A stretch of 64,000 bases of DNA from Tritrichomonas musculus (GCA_039105265.1 JAPFFF010000006.1:806001-870000); one strand, 5' to 3'; shown: positions 10,950 to 23,120, counted from the first letter of the stretch. Numbers and translations: made by a program. Notes: generated by a model not told the origin, from the letters alone.

Positions 10950-11209
10950 TAATACTCTTTTTAACTTTTGTTATCTTTTTTTGATATCTACAAACTTCCT
11001 CATTTTTTAGGCTTATTATTTCACAAATCTCATAGAATTCAATATGTTTTTTTTAATTATATACACCAAAAACTCAAATCTCAAAATTTTTATCTAAATT
11101 TCAAATATAATTAACAAAGTAGAGCAATTTTACTTGGAAATAAGTTAAAGGAAAAGATCCTTGACTTATTTTTACAATAATACTCTGGCATTTGGCCAAA
11201 ACGCACTAA

Positions 11210-11437
11210 TTAACAAACTATTTGTATATTTGAAATAATTACAGATTCCTTAGCAAACTTAGAATCTGAATTTAAATACATTGCTTCAACTTTTTTAATA
11301 TGTTCCTGTTTAATAGTTTCAGTATTTCGCCCCAATATTTGTTGCCAATTTAAATTTAATTCATAGATTAACCACTTAATACTATAGAAATAACTTATAC
11401 CTTTTTCAAAAATTATTATATTCCATACTGATAATAG
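11210..11437 (-). pseudogene. Antisense coding remnant inside the pogo-like element
   Basis: On the minus strand an uninterrupted frame runs from a stop near 11440 to the stop at 11210-11212. It contains YFYSIKWLIYELNLNWQQIL and, after GRNTETIKQEHIKKVEAM, KFAKESVIISNIQIV. The composition is that of a real helical protein, not simple sequence, but there is no upstream ATG. It may be a decayed second gene of the element or a fragment of another insertion. I do not recognise the family. Confidence 0.3.
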
Positions 11438-12340
11438 TTATAATGCAAAACTAGTGAAGATAAATCAAAATATAAAGAAAATTTCATGTGCATCCAAAAA
11501 GTTATTATCACTGATTTAATTCAATTTTCTGTTACTAATTTGAATGAATTTTCTTTTTGAATTTATCATTTCACTATGACCGTTAAAATTTTATAGATCT
11601 GAAAACTTTTACTATTATTGGTTCTGAATGGATATTACTTCACGAATAGTTCCGGACTCTCACCTTGCTTTAGATATTGCTATTTTTAACATCCTTTTCC
11701 AGTTTTATTCATCACCAATATTTCGAATATAAGTGTCTCAAAATGTTATTTAAAAGTAAGTGTATAATTTAATCCGCATCAATCTAGTAACAAATATATT
11801 TTTAAGTAAATAGCGCACGCCTGTTCTATCATGCTAATTATCAACATATATGTTTTATTTTCTTACCCAAAACGCGAATTGTTAACATTTGGTACACTAT
11901 TTCAATTTATATACAGCACACGTTACTATTTACCAAATGAGCTCACTGAAATTCTTTTCAGGTAGGCAGATCTGATCAAATTATTATTGATAGACGAGAC
12001 TTAATGGACAAATAAACTGTATCAAATGAACAAGTATTAAGATGTTAATAATTTTTTGCTAAGCTGATAAGCGTATGATAAATCAAAAGTAAAATTATTT
12101 AAATATTGATTTTTCTACCACCGTATTTTTTATTATTTTTTTTAAAATATATATCTTGATAAGTTTTAAAATGTATAATAAATATTTATTAATTTGTTCA
12201 ATGCTAAATTTTCGAGATATCCAAGAAACTATTTTAATATTCGTTACTTATTTCAAATTTTCAATTAATTTGTGTTCTATTTTGGCCAAAGAAAAGATAA
12301 CGAAAATAACGGATTAAAAGTTACAAATTGTAGAGACCCG

Positions 12341-12545
12341 GGTGTATATATTTTATTATATATATTTTATTATATATATTTTATTATATATATTTTATTA
12401 TATATATTTTATTATATATATTTTATTATATTATATTTTATTATATTATATTTTATTATATTATATTTTATTATATTATATTTTATTATATTTTATTATA
12501 TTATATTTTATTATATTATATTTTATTATATTATATTTTATTATA
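12341..12545. repeat. TATATATTTTATTA minisatellite
   Basis: A 14-bp unit TATATATTTTATTA is repeated several times. It passes into a related ~15-bp TATTATATTTTATTA unit and continues to about 12545. It abuts the right end of the pogo-like element, and the same motif borders the left end at 9536-9556. Open frames over it are artefacts. Confidence 0.85.
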
Positions 12546-13420
12546 TATGCTATTTATAAGAATTTTAATGTAATATTAATCAATATAAACATATTTTAAA
12601 ATTATTTTATATAGATTATTTTCTCAATTATATAAACATAATTATCTTATTGTATAATTTAATATTTAAAAATTGTATCTGTGAAAAAAGAGAAAATGTA
12701 CAATTATTAAATATATAATAATATAAATCTAAAATAATTATTCTAAGAGTAAAAAAGTCCCGAGGAATTGAGTTCTGACCCCTCTATTAGGAATAATGAA
12801 TTTTGTATATAACACATCATCTAATCCCACTTTTTGTGATTCCTCTCCCTAAAAAATTCAAATTATTAAATTGAATAGTTTTCTGGATAAATATAAATTT
12901 TTTGTTGATAGAGCTATAATAGAGTTAAAGCATAAATATTTTAGAAAAAACTTTGGAATTCTCAAATTTTTATAAAAAAAAAAACGGTTAAGGTCATTTT
13001 AAACCTTTTATGTTTTAAGGGTTTTTTTACATTATTATTTTTCGGACAAAATAATTTAATAAGAGAATGTCATATATGCTCTAAAATCATTTTTCAAAAA
13101 ATCATATCACATTGAAAAAAATTGGTAACTTTACAAAAAGCAAAAGCATTTCACCAAAATATAATCCCAATTTTTAAATTATTTTTTATAAAATATAAAG
13201 AGTAATGAATCTTTTTTGTTTATATTATTGATTTTAATTTTTCAACGTTTTATTTTTTTTATTATTATTATTTGTATGTGTGTGTGTGTTTGTGTTATTT
13301 GATGATCATTCAAAAATATTTTTTGAATTGAAAAAAGACGTTATTCATCTCAATGATTTTTTTATCTTATATGAAAATGACTGTTTATATTTTTGATAGG
13401 TCAATAATTAAAATTTGAAT

Positions 13421-13468
<48 letters not shown>

Positions 13469-13749
13469 CGAAAAACAAAAAATGAAATATATTATATTTT
13501 AAAAAGTTTGAGAGTTTTTTTTTGTTTTAAGTTAATTATTGAAACATAAAATAAAAAAATGCAAAAAAAAAAAATAATTAGGAATGGTTGGTATTTTTTG
13601 AAGATAATTTTAAATAGAATTATTTCAATGACAGTTTATTTCAAAACACATTTCAGCTTTTGATCAATTATTTCATAAAAAAGTATTGAAAAAATTTAAG
13701 AGCTTTTAATTATAAATTACAAAAGGAAAAATAAAGTTGTCAAATCCGA
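12546..13749. other. AT-rich upstream region of the PKA regulatory gene
   Basis: No gene is visible. It contains a short TG repeat (about 13276-13291), a run of about 47 T (13422-13468) and several A/T tracts. Any promoter of the downstream gene must lie at its right end. Only TCAAATCCG just upstream of the ATG vaguely resembles the start of a trichomonad Inr. Confidence 0.4.
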
Positions 13750-14898
13750 ATGTCGCAGCATCGACAAACTCCAGAACAATATCTCGAAGATAAACGCATC
13801 AAACAATTACTTCAAAAAATCGTTGTCTCATTGCTTGAAACTCGCCCAGAAAATCCCGAGAGCTTCATTGTTTCTTTATTATCAAGTCCGCAAAAATCAA
13901 AGGAAGAATCCGAGAAGTGGCCTTCCCTTCAAGGCCGCAGTACTGAAGCTGCTCCTGCTATTTCCTCAGTCGGAGGTGCAGGTGCACGTCCAGCACAACG
14001 TCGTCAATCTGCTATCAATCCTACCGTCCTTGTTGGAAGCTCTTGCTCAAGAAGAAAAGCTATGTCTTCTAAAATGACTTCTTCTACTAACGTTGAAATT
14101 CGTGTAGTTCCTAAAGACGAAGCAACCTTTGCTCAATTAGAAGAATCAGTTAAAAAAGTCGATTTGTTCTCTTTCTTACAAGATGAGCAACGCCGTACTT
14201 TAATTAATGCTATGTTTCCTTGTGAATATGATGATGGACATGTTATTATTCGCCAAGGAGATCAACCCGATAATTTCTATATCTTAAAGTCTGGAAAATG
14301 CAAAGTTTTAAAGAAGACAGGAGACAAGGAAATCCAAGTTGCTGTTTTATCACCAGGACAGTACTTTGGTGAATTAGCCCTTATCAGTGGTTCAACAAGG
14401 TCTGCAACTGTTGTTGCTGAAGGCCATGTTGAATGCTGGGCAATCGACCAAACAACATACCTCGGCTTGTTAAAAGATGGGCATCTCAAGAAAAGACAAC
14501 AATATCGTACATTACTCAAAAACGTTCCATTCCTCAAAGTCTTACAAGACTATGAAATTTTACTTGTTGCTGATGCATTACAGCCTGTTAACCCAACTAA
14601 AGGAGAAGTTGTTGTTAAACAAGGAGATCCAGGTGATGAATTCTTTATTATCCTTCAAGGTGAATGCTCAGTTACCAAGAAGGAAGGTGATGGTGAGCCA
14701 AAAGAAGTAGGAAGATTAAGGAGTGGAGCCTATTTCGGTGAACTTGCCCTCATGAATGACTCACCTAGGGCAGCTACTGTTATCGCGGGTGATAATTGCA
14801 AGCTTGTCAAACTTGATCGAGCATCATTCCATCGTTTGTTAGGACCATGCAGTGAAATATTTACACAGAATATGAAGCTTTATCAATCAACTAAATAA
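13750..14898 (+). CDS. cAMP-dependent protein kinase regulatory subunit
   Basis: This protein binds the PKA catalytic subunit, holds it inactive and releases it when cyclic nucleotide binds. Its 382 residues are the usual length. Residues ~8-45 look like an RII-type dimerisation/docking helix pair. R84-R85-Q-S87 within PAQRRQSAIN is the inhibitor-site motif RRxS, so the subunit would be phosphorylatable (type II). Two cyclic-nucleotide-binding domains follow (about 138-245 and 260-372). Their phosphate-binding cassettes, FGELALISGSTRSATV (206-221) and FGELALMNDSPRAATV (329-344), keep the Glu (E208, E331) and Arg (R217, R340) that grip cAMP. The ATG gives the family-like N-terminus, and the stop reads TAAATT, giving UAAA. 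This is a clear single-copy host gene. Confidence 0.95.
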   Translation: MSQHRQTPEQYLEDKRIKQLLQKIVVSLLETRPENPESFIVSLLSSPQKSKEESEKWPSLQGRSTEAAPAISSVGGAGARPAQRRQSAINPTVLVGSSCSRRKAMSSKMTSSTNVEIRVVPKDEATFAQLEESVKKVDLFSFLQDEQRRTLINAMFPCEYDDGHVIIRQGDQPDNFYILKSGKCKVLKKTGDKEIQVAVLSPGQYFGELALISGSTRSATVVAEGHVECWAIDQTTYLGLLKDGHLKKRQQYRTLLKNVPFLKVLQDYEILLVADALQPVNPTKGEVVVKQGDPGDEFFIILQGECSVTKKEGDGEPKEVGRLRSGAYFGELALMNDSPRAATVIAGDNCKLVKLDRASFHRLLGPCSEIFTQNMKLYQSTK

Positions 14899-16960
14899 AT
14901 TTATTCAAAGGCTTTTGAATATCTAAAATCTGAAATTTCAACACAATTCCTCTTCATTTTTTATTCCTTTCTTTTACCTTTTTATATCAATTTTTATAGT
15001 TAAATTATTTTTTTTTTTATTAATTCATGGTCATTAGCAAATAATATCATAATTCATTGCATGTTTTTTTTTTTTTTTTTCAATGCTAAAGCCATCAGCA
15101 AGATTTGTTTTTAATAAGTCATCATCTGTATGAAATCTTACAATTCAATGATATAATTTCAAATATAGATTTATTATTTCTCTCAATATTGTTATTCATT
15201 TTTCAATGAAAAAAATCATTACAACAGAAAATATAATTATTTTTTGTGATAAATATGATATGAAAATTTTAAAAATACAATTTTTTTTTTTTTTTTTAGT
15301 AATAGTAAATAAACATGCAAAATTTTCAGATTGTAAAAAAATGCTTTCAAAGTGGCTATTAACCCATGTTAAAAAAAAATTATATGATTTAATAACTTGA
15401 ATAAAACTCTTAAAAAGATCAATCCGCATTTTTTGAGAAGAAAGGTAAGGAAACTCTTTTTCAATTCAATTTTATTTTATGCAAAAAAAACTTGAATATT
15501 GATCATTTTTTATTAAAAATTAGTCCATCGTCATATATATAATATTTGTAGCATAAATATAAAATCAAATATATATAATTTTAATTTTATTACTGAAAAA
15601 CAAGAAAAAAATGAAATCAAAAAAGAGGCAGATCAACCAAAAAAAAGCTCTCAAAAAGTGAAAGTAGAAAATAAGATAAGTCCAGTTATAAAAGATTAAT
15701 ATAAAAAAGAAGAATGTATTAATGATCTTTGGAATCCGATTATTTAGTTTGTACAATAAAAATTAATAGTTTTTAGGTAAAAAAACATCAATTTAGATTT
15801 TTTATTTTATCCACTCTATAGAAATATAAGATCCAAGATTCTTTACATCTATAACTTAATAATATTAACAAATTACTAATGGTTTTTATGATTACTCTAT
15901 ACGTTCTTTAAATATCTAAACATAAAACGTCTTATTTTCAAATAGCTGTGATACTAATCATATTTCATTTTTTAATCAAAATAAAACAGCCATTCTAATA
16001 ATTATATTGGGATTTTCTTTTATACGTTTCAATATACACTAATATTATACTTTCAATTCATTTGATAGTTCATTGAAAAAATAAAATATAATTAGTGCTC
16101 AAAATATGATTTTTAGAGGTTTTATAGAACTTATGATAAATTCATTTCATTTTTCTTTAAAATTATATAAAAAAAAATTTGAAATAAATCATTTTTTATT
16201 TTTACCGATCGAACTTTTTCAAATAATTATATTTTAAATAAATATTTGAGAATATTAGAGCAGAAATTTATTTTGTTGATTAATAAAAATTATATACTTC
16301 TTTATTATAAATCAAATAATGATTTTACCTACTTTGTAAAAACAAAATAAAATATTTTAAAATATTTATTTTAAATTTTTTGTGACATGCAAATATAATT
16401 ACTTTTATTAATTCATAAATAATATCTAAGTATATTTATATCATAAAATAAATTTTTGATAATTCAATTTCCAAGTTATAAATAAAACTTATCTATTCTT
16501 CTCAAATTGAAAGAATATTCAATTAACCTTCTCTCAAATTGAAAAGCTATTCAATAAAAATTCTCTCAAATTGAAATGGTATTCAATCATGATCTTATCA
16601 AAAATGAAAGAGAATTCATTTTTAAATATATCAAATTTGAATATATCTACTTTTTGAATTGAAGATATTGAGTTAAAAATGATGATTTGAATGAAAACTA
16701 AAAACTGTATAGAAGTTTTCGTTTGCTCAAGAGGAAAAGTTTTAATATACATCATTTAAATCTTATATTATCATTTTCAAAAAAATTTATCGAGTAGAAT
16801 TTTGGTTGACATGCCTCTATCCAAAATTTTGCAATTTTTGATCAACAGAGGTCTTCCAACTAAAGGGGTTTATTTCGAAAATTGATGAAATTGATATTTA
16901 TTTACTTTATAAATTATATTAAAAAGAAATATCATAATATAAAATATCCTTACCGATTTA
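14899..16960. other. Gene-free AT-rich stretch
   Basis: About 2 kb without a supported gene. T-tracts lie near 15007-15020, 15064-15082 and 15282-15298. A three-copy tandem repeat of about 36 bp, TCTCAAATTGAAA..GTATTCAAT, lies at about 16499-16590. Confidence 0.5.
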
Positions 16961-16964
16961 TTAA

Positions 16965-17202
16965 GGTACAATTCTCATACGTTTAGTAACTGCAAAACTT
17001 TTTGACACTTTAAGAAAAAGAAAAGACATGTTATATAAAAAATATTTTTTAAAAAATTATATATTTGAAAAATTTAATATAAAAAATAAAGCTAAGAATT
17101 TTAAATCTGACACTCATTCAAAAATAAACTTTTTCTGAGAGGTGCACTTTCACATAATTTTAACGTTCTCTTTCTCAATATTTAACGTATGAGAATTGTA
17201 CC
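16965..17202. repeat. TTAA-flanked MITE, GGTAC family, intact copy
   Basis: A 238-bp element has ends GGTACAATTCTCATACGTT and AACGTATGAGAATTGTACC, flanked by TTAA at 16961-16964 and 17203-17206. It has no coding capacity. TTAA duplication is typical of Kolobok and piggyBac transposition. Related copies are at 54768-55007 (intact), 44813-51967 (split), 61208-63345 (split) and a single end at 57036. Confidence 0.85.
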
Positions 17203-17548
17203 TTAAAAAGAAATTTGCATTTTAAAAATTCAATTAAAAAAATACAAAAATGACCTTTATATTTTACTAAAACGATCATTTTTATTTATAACAATGCATT
17301 TTTATAATATATCTAAAATTTAAAAATGATTTATGCATACAAATTAGTGAATAAATTCCACGTTTTTTTCTATTTATTTAAATTAACGTTTTTTAACGGT
17401 CTGATAGTATAATAATGGTCTGATAGTATAAATAAAAAGCTCTCAAAATAATTAAAAATGTATAAAATAAACCATTGAAATCATTTTTACTATCATATAA
17501 GATTTCAAAGAAATCCTTTTAATTTTTGTGAAGAATGGTCATTGTTCT

Positions 17549-17561
17549 TCATTTTTTACAA
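17549..17561 (+). promoter_or_regulatory. Possible Inr of the pogo-like transposase gene
   Basis: TCATTTTTTACAA agrees with the trichomonad Inr TCAYTWYTCATTA at about 10 of 13 positions and touches the ATG. A second TCATTGTTCTTCA lies at 17539. Confidence 0.35.
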
Positions 17562-19123
17562 TGGAGTTTATTGCCACAGAAGATCTTTCAGAGCATCAAA
17601 TATTTATTTTAGAAAAGAGACTTGAGAAAAAGACTTATAAGCAAATTTCAGGACAGTTTTATACAGAATTTCAAATTCAACTTTTTGATTGTAAGTTATC
17701 AACAGCAATTAAAAGAGCTGCTCTTGGCTATAAATGGTCACCTGGAATGAAAGGTGGCCAAGATCCTTACTTGTGTTCACGTGACATGGAAGAACTTAGA
17801 GATGCTGTCCAAGATGCAATGGCTCTTGGAGAACCGATGGATTGTGCCGAAGTCCTCGATGAAGCAAGCCGCTTAAAGATGAGTCGCGTTCAAAATGCCA
17901 TAGAGTTTCTGAGAATAACAAATTCTCAAAAACATGAAAATACAATTGATCAAATGTTATTGCAACCTCCTTCGCGGCAATGGATCAACAATGTTCTTGA
18001 CCAACTCGAATCTCACATCATTAACCGTCGCTTAATTGATCCAAAACGATTAGATAGTTGCTCATTTTCAGTTATCAATAACTATTTTGATAATTTTAGT
18101 CAGTTTTTAGCATCTTTTAAATGGTTTTTCATATTTGGAGCTGATGAAACAATGATAGAGCCGTTGCCAAAAAAAAAATACGTTGTACCAAATAATATTA
18201 AAAGTGTTTTACTAGATGATTATCCAGATATGAAACATGTTACAAGTATGATGTGCCATGGAATAAATGGCATTTCTCTCCCTCCATTTATAATATTAAC
18301 AGAGACAAAAAAAATTCCAAACGAACTCAAAGAATTTTGTGAGACTAATCAAATTTATTTGGCATCTAGTTCAAACGGATACATGACTAGAGACCTTTTT
18401 TTGATTTGGACTTTCCATTTTATTAATTTTATTCAAACATATAGATCACGATTTTCAGAGGATTATCAAAAATTACCAGTTTTATTGATTTTAGACGGCC
18501 ATACAAGTCGTGAAAATCCTATGGCATTAGAACTTTTTAGGAGATTTAATATTTTTGTTTTAATAATCCCAGCCCATACATCACACATTCTTCAAATGTT
18601 TGATGTTGGGCTTGGATTTCCATTTAAAAAAGCTTACACACAGAATTTTGATAACTATTTTTCAGAAATTAATATTGATGACGAAATTTCTTCAAAAGCA
18701 GCCAAAATAAGATTAGCTGTTGTTAAATCTATTATAACTGCATGGAAACAAGCATCAGCATTATCTCTTACAGAAACTGCAGCGAGAAAGACTGGTACAT
18801 ATCCAGTAAGCAAAGATGAAGTTCTCAAGTCAGTTTTTGTGCAAGATCTCACACCAGCAGAACAGAAAAGATACGATGAAAGGCAAGCGAGAAACAAAAA
18901 TAGAATAAATATATCATCTCAAATAATTACTACAGAAGAAAAGATAAACGAGTTGTCAGAGAGGATTAAAGTAGTAAACAAATTTAGTTATTTATGCAAT
19001 ATTGATTCTATAGATGAAAAAAGCTATACAGAATTAATTCAAGATATATTATCAACCGAACATAATGATACAAGGTTACTGACTGAAATACCTAAAGTAC
19101 CGATTGATTATTATACATTTTAA
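17561..19123 (+). CDS. pogo-like DDE transposase
   Basis: A DDE-superfamily transposase of 520 residues. Counting from this ATG, the N-terminal ~130 residues are a helical DNA-binding region. The core has D195 (FGADETMI), D312 (LILDGHTS) and D348 (HILQMFDVG), with 35 residues between the last two. This is the same geometry as the transposase at 9738 but the sequence is only distantly related. A GTG eleven codons upstream extends the frame, but the ATG at 17561 is preferred. It is preceded by TCATTTTTTACA (17549), a loose match to the trichomonad Inr, at the usual short distance. The triad is intact and the frame unbroken. The stop TAAATAT contains UAAA. Confidence 0.85.
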   Translation: MEFIATEDLSEHQIFILEKRLEKKTYKQISGQFYTEFQIQLFDCKLSTAIKRAALGYKWSPGMKGGQDPYLCSRDMEELRDAVQDAMALGEPMDCAEVLDEASRLKMSRVQNAIEFLRITNSQKHENTIDQMLLQPPSRQWINNVLDQLESHIINRRLIDPKRLDSCSFSVINNYFDNFSQFLASFKWFFIFGADETMIEPLPKKKYVVPNNIKSVLLDDYPDMKHVTSMMCHGINGISLPPFIILTETKKIPNELKEFCETNQIYLASSSNGYMTRDLFLIWTFHFINFIQTYRSRFSEDYQKLPVLLILDGHTSRENPMALELFRRFNIFVLIIPAHTSHILQMFDVGLGFPFKKAYTQNFDNYFSEINIDDEISSKAAKIRLAVVKSIITAWKQASALSLTETAARKTGTYPVSKDEVLKSVFVQDLTPAEQKRYDERQARNKNRINISSQIITTEEKINELSERIKVVNKFSYLCNIDSIDEKSYTELIQDILSTEHNDTRLLTEIPKVPIDYYTF

Positions 19124-19164
19124 ATATATTAAAATACTTAATTTCTCTTTTATTTAGTTTTTAT

Positions 19165-19201
<37 letters not shown>

Positions 19202-19561
19202 ATTTGCTTTAAAGTTTTAAATTTGTGTATGATATTCGTTATTTTTGTATTTTACATCATATTTCTCGTAAAATGTTTTTTTTTATCGATAAGCATTTAA
19301 TTTTAAAAATTTGTTTCGTTTTTTTTTTTGAATTCGGTTTGTATTTTTGATTGCTAATCAGAATTCATTGAAGTTGTTGATGCATGAGGTTCTATTATAA
19401 AGATTGCATAAAAATAAAAATCATAAATTTTAATTTAAAAAGTTACAGCCATTTTCTTTTTAATTTTTCAAAGAAAATTAAAATAATATCTCATTTTTAC
19501 AAAGAAAATTAATAAAATATCTCAATTTTTCAATGGAAAATTTACTTACTATCAGACCATT

Positions 19562-19820
19562 TAAAAACAACCAGTCCATTTAAATTACGTTATTGTAAAA
19601 ATGAAAGGTTTTTATCTCAAAAAAAATGAAAGGTATTTATGAAAAAATTATCTATTTTTTTTGAGATAAAAAATCGCAATATGTTAAAAATAATTTTTTT
19701 ATATATTAATTTAAATATATTAAACTTTATTTTTTTATTTTCATGTAAATATTTCATATTATCAAAAAGATAATTTAAAAAAAGATATAAGAAAATATAA
19801 ACTCAAAAATATAAAATTTA
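19562..19820. other. AT-rich spacer
   Basis: No gene or repeat is recognisable. Confidence 0.4.
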
Positions 19821-20031
19821 CCCTGATCTCGGATAAAATGAGAAAGTTAACGTATTTTTTATTATTATTATTATTCGTTATTAAAAAAAGGTGAATTTTA
19901 GGTGAATTTTTGACCTTATAGAAAATAAAAAATTTATTTGGTTTAAAAAAAGAAAACGAATGATAATAGCTAAATCTAAATATGATTAATATAATTCGTA
20001 TGCATAAGTGCTTATATAGAAAAGATATGAA

Positions 20032-20348
20032 GAAAATATAAAGTTACAAAAATCAATATTATTTTAATAGCCCAACACATAATTCAAGATAAGAAAAAAC
20101 CGATATCAAATAATCTTAGTATTTATGAGTATTCTCTTTTGGATATGTTATTAAAGAATCAATGTTTTTTGCGAAATAATATTCTGTTGCAATTGGCTGA
20201 TTATAAAACTTTACTGGTCATGTATGACAAATTTGTTATCTATACCAATGACAGTCTTCATATAATGCAATTAAATCGCTTGATCAAACAATTTTTTAAA
20301 ATTTTTTTCGAAAATAGCATCTTATTTGAGATTTATCTGAGAAAGTAA
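20032..20348 (+). pseudogene. Unrecognised coding remnant inside the CCCTGATC element
   Basis: The frame is open from a stop near 20029 to 20348 (about 105 codons) and includes SIYEYSLLDMLLKNQCFL and LADYKTLLVMYDKFVIYT. The only ATGs are internal (first at 20145, giving 67 residues). The leucine- and tyrosine-rich helical look resembles fragments of trichomonad ankyrin-protein N-terminal regions, but I cannot align it with confidence. It is probably a captured gene piece, not a gene. Confidence 0.3.
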
Positions 20349-21107
20349 AAAGATGTGAGAAATCGCTTCTGTAATAATATAAACAATACCTTTGAGAGAT
20401 TTAAAATAGCTATATATTATTCATTGTTATTTTTGCTGATGCATCATCGATGAATATTCTGTGCATCAGGTCAAAACAGACTGGAATATCATAGCGATAT
20501 TAAGCAATTACTAGAAAGAATCGATATTTTTGTTGATTAAAAGTGTTCATATTAGATAATTAAATCTTCAATTGAAGAATTGATATTGTTACGAGAACTA
20601 TAAATTTTGATAACTTAGTGCACTATATCTTTGATATTCGTCAATTAAATATCAAATAATATGAATATAGATGTGAAAACAGTTCGTTTATTATGGATCA
20701 TTAATAATAATAAACGAATGGTAGCATTAAAACTTTTTGTGTTAAATCATATGGCATTCCAACTTTTTGTTAACAAATACACCGCATAATGATGATTAAA
20801 TTTTGGAGCAAAATTTGGATATACTATGATGAATTGCTAATATATAAAGATAGTATTACTTTGTTATTTCAGAATAACATTTGGATAATAATTTGATGAG
20901 TTAATGAGAGTTTTGAAATAAAATTTCTCAATAATCTAAGTGAGAGTCTTTTGAATAAGATCACTGAATTTATATTGATTCATTTGTGCTTTGCGCTCAT
21001 TTATGAGAGATTAATTGAGAGAGTTAAATGAATATATGATTAAATGGAGGAACATTCGTATCTAATAACAAGAAGATTTTGTTTATTAGAAGAGAATCTT
21101 AGATCAA

Positions 21108-21490
21108 TGAAAGAGGGTTGCCGCTGTTGGAAGAGAATCGATGTTGTTAAAAGAGAATCGCTGTTTTGAGAAGAGAATCGCTGTTGTGAGAAGAGAATCG
21201 CTTTTGTGAGAAGAGAATTGTTGATGATGGAAGAGAATTGTTGATGATGGAAGAGATTTGCTGTTGTTAGAAGAAAATTGTTGATGATGGAAGAGAATTG
21301 CTTTTGTTAGAAGAAAATTGCTGTTGTTAGAAGAGAGACGTTGCTGATAGAAAAGAATTGTTGATGATGGAAGAGAATTGCTGTTGCTAGAAGAGAGTCG
21401 TTGCTGATGGAAGAGAATTGTTGATGATGGAAGAGAATGGTTGCTGTTAAAAGATAATTATTTTCGTTGGAAGAGAATTGCTGAGGAAAA
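21108..21490. repeat. 20-bp minisatellite (GAAGAGAATYGCTGTTGTTA type)
   Basis: About 18 tandem, moderately diverged copies of a 20-bp unit built on AGAAGAGAATTG and TTGATGATGG or CTGTTGTT variants. It lies inside the 19821-21882 element. Confidence 0.8.
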
Positions 21491-21885
21491 GTTGTTGATC
21501 TTTGGAAGATATTTGTTGATTATTGACGATAAATGCTGTTTTTTGCGATTATTGGCGAAGGGTTGCTGATACTTATTGATATTTGGCCAAGATTTTACGA
21601 TATTTAGAAGATTTTGTGCGGTAAACTCAGCTAAACTTTCTACTAAAAAATTTTTTTTTCAATTGTTTTTTGAGCCGTTATGTGACTTCACATAAAAAAT
21701 CTAAATACTATTTTTAGAATTATCTTTTATTATCTAATGAAATAATTAAAATGCTATTTGAAGATTTCAATGAATCATTTAATTAATTAAAATCTCTATT
21801 TTTAGACCTCAGTGTAAATGGTTAACAGGAAAAAAAGTGAAACATAACCATATAAAGTTTCTCATTTTATCCGAGATCAGGGTAT

Positions 21886-23015
21886 TCAAAATTTTAGAAG
21901 AATTGTATATTCAATTCTTCATTTTTTAATGAATAATTTAATTTTTTTTATTAATTAATTAGTTTTTTAATTTCTAATATATATTTAAATTTATATACAT
22001 GATCGTTTATATCTTCAATCTATAATTATCAAAGAAAATTATATTTATGTTCTTTTAGCACAACTATTGAATTGTTAATGGCAAATAGGCCTTATTTTTT
22101 TTGCATCACAAATACTTTAAACGTCTTTTTAACGTCTTTTTTCGTAAAATAACGATTTTTTGATTTGTAGTATTAAGGAAACTTTTTGAATGCGAATAAA
22201 TTTTTTTTTATTTTATGAAGAATCAAAAACAATATTATTTAATTTGAAAAACATTTTACTATTTTATCTTTTTATTTTTAAATTATTTAAAACATTTTTA
22301 ATATAAAAAAATAATTGTAGATCAAGATAAAAATAAAAAACTAATATCGAGAAAATAACGTATTTACAATTGTAATTACAATTGTAATTTTTAAACGGAC
22401 AAGTTGTATACAATTGTAAATACAAAAACCAAGGCTTAATGGCAAAATATATTCAAATTATATTTTCTAATTATTTCTAAAACTATTTAATTAAATATTA
22501 TATAAAACTAATAATTGTTATTTTCAATAAATAATTTAATATTCAATATATAAAATGTTATTAAAATATCACAATTATATAACAAACCTAAAAACAAAAG
22601 TTGATTTCTCAAAAACAATTCGATGAATTTTTTAATATTTAGCATATTTGGAAAAATCGAACGATGTAGAAACTATTATATGTATACCAAAAAAATCAAA
22701 ATAGGATTGATGGAATAATATCAACTACTTTTAATGAATTTGTTTATGCAGAAAAATGGATCAAAATTAAATATATTTTGCTATAAATACTTCCATTCAT
22801 ATTAATAATGTCCAATATAACATATATGTAAGGTAAAGTTAAAATATAAAAGGCTAATCACGATAAATCTGAATAATGCATCTGGAAAAAAGTCAAAGCA
22901 AAATATTTAAAAGTGCATTATTTTAAAAAAGCACATTCATTAAAATGAATTAAAACTAATTTAAATCAAATTCATTTTATTTTGGTTGAAAAAAAGTTGA
23001 TTTTATAAAAAAAGA
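21886..23015. other. Gene-free AT-rich stretch with ACAATTGTAA palindromes
   Basis: No gene is supported. At about 22367-22423 the palindrome ACAATTGTAA occurs in close succession. The rest is A/T-rich unique-looking sequence. Confidence 0.45.
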
Positions 23016-23120
23016 GATAGACTTAGAAATTTGCACTTTTCCGAGATTTTGTTCTCAATTTTTTTGAATAAAAAATAATCGTCGTGGTTTTACTTTTTTT
23101 CGAGCATTTTTTTTCTGTGA

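Larger units (their letters stand above)
9557..12345. mobile_element. pogo-like transposon in a TATATATTTTATTA repeat
   Basis: Terminal inverted repeats of 26 bp with one mismatch run from ACACCCGAGTCTCTACAA (9557) to TTGTAGAGACCCGGGTGT (12345). Each is flanked outside by TATA from the same TATATATTTTATTA simple repeat, consistent with a TA target. The transposase lies on the plus strand near the left end. About 1.4 kb between its stop and the right end holds no intact gene, only an antisense coding remnant near 11.2-11.4 kb. Confidence 0.8.
17414..19561. mobile_element. pogo-like transposon
   Basis: The 15-bp terminal repeats are AATGGTCTGATAGTA at 17414 and TACTATCAGACCATT ending at 19561. 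A second copy of the left terminal motif (CGGTCTGATAGTA) lies just upstream at 17397-17409, a tandemly duplicated end. One transposase gene fills the element. A run of about 30 T follows it (19171-19200). The TA duplication cannot be read with certainty. Confidence 0.7.
19821..21882. mobile_element. TA-flanked non-autonomous TIR element
   Basis: Perfect inverted repeats of about 25 bp begin CCCTGATCTCGGATAAAATG at 19821 and end CATTTTATCCGAGATCAGGG at 21882. TA lies on both sides, consistent with a mariner/pogo-type target. Inside are a coding remnant (20032-20348) and a 20-bp minisatellite (21108-21490). No transposase is present, so movement would need a related element. Confidence 0.75.

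Noticed and set aside
12272-12599. Two overlapping Tyr/Ile/Phe-rich open frames
   Set aside because: They are translations of the TATATATTTTATTA minisatellite.
22367-22423. Operator-like ACAATTGTAA palindromes
   Set aside because: Short AT palindromes with no adjacent gene. No regulatory role can be supported.
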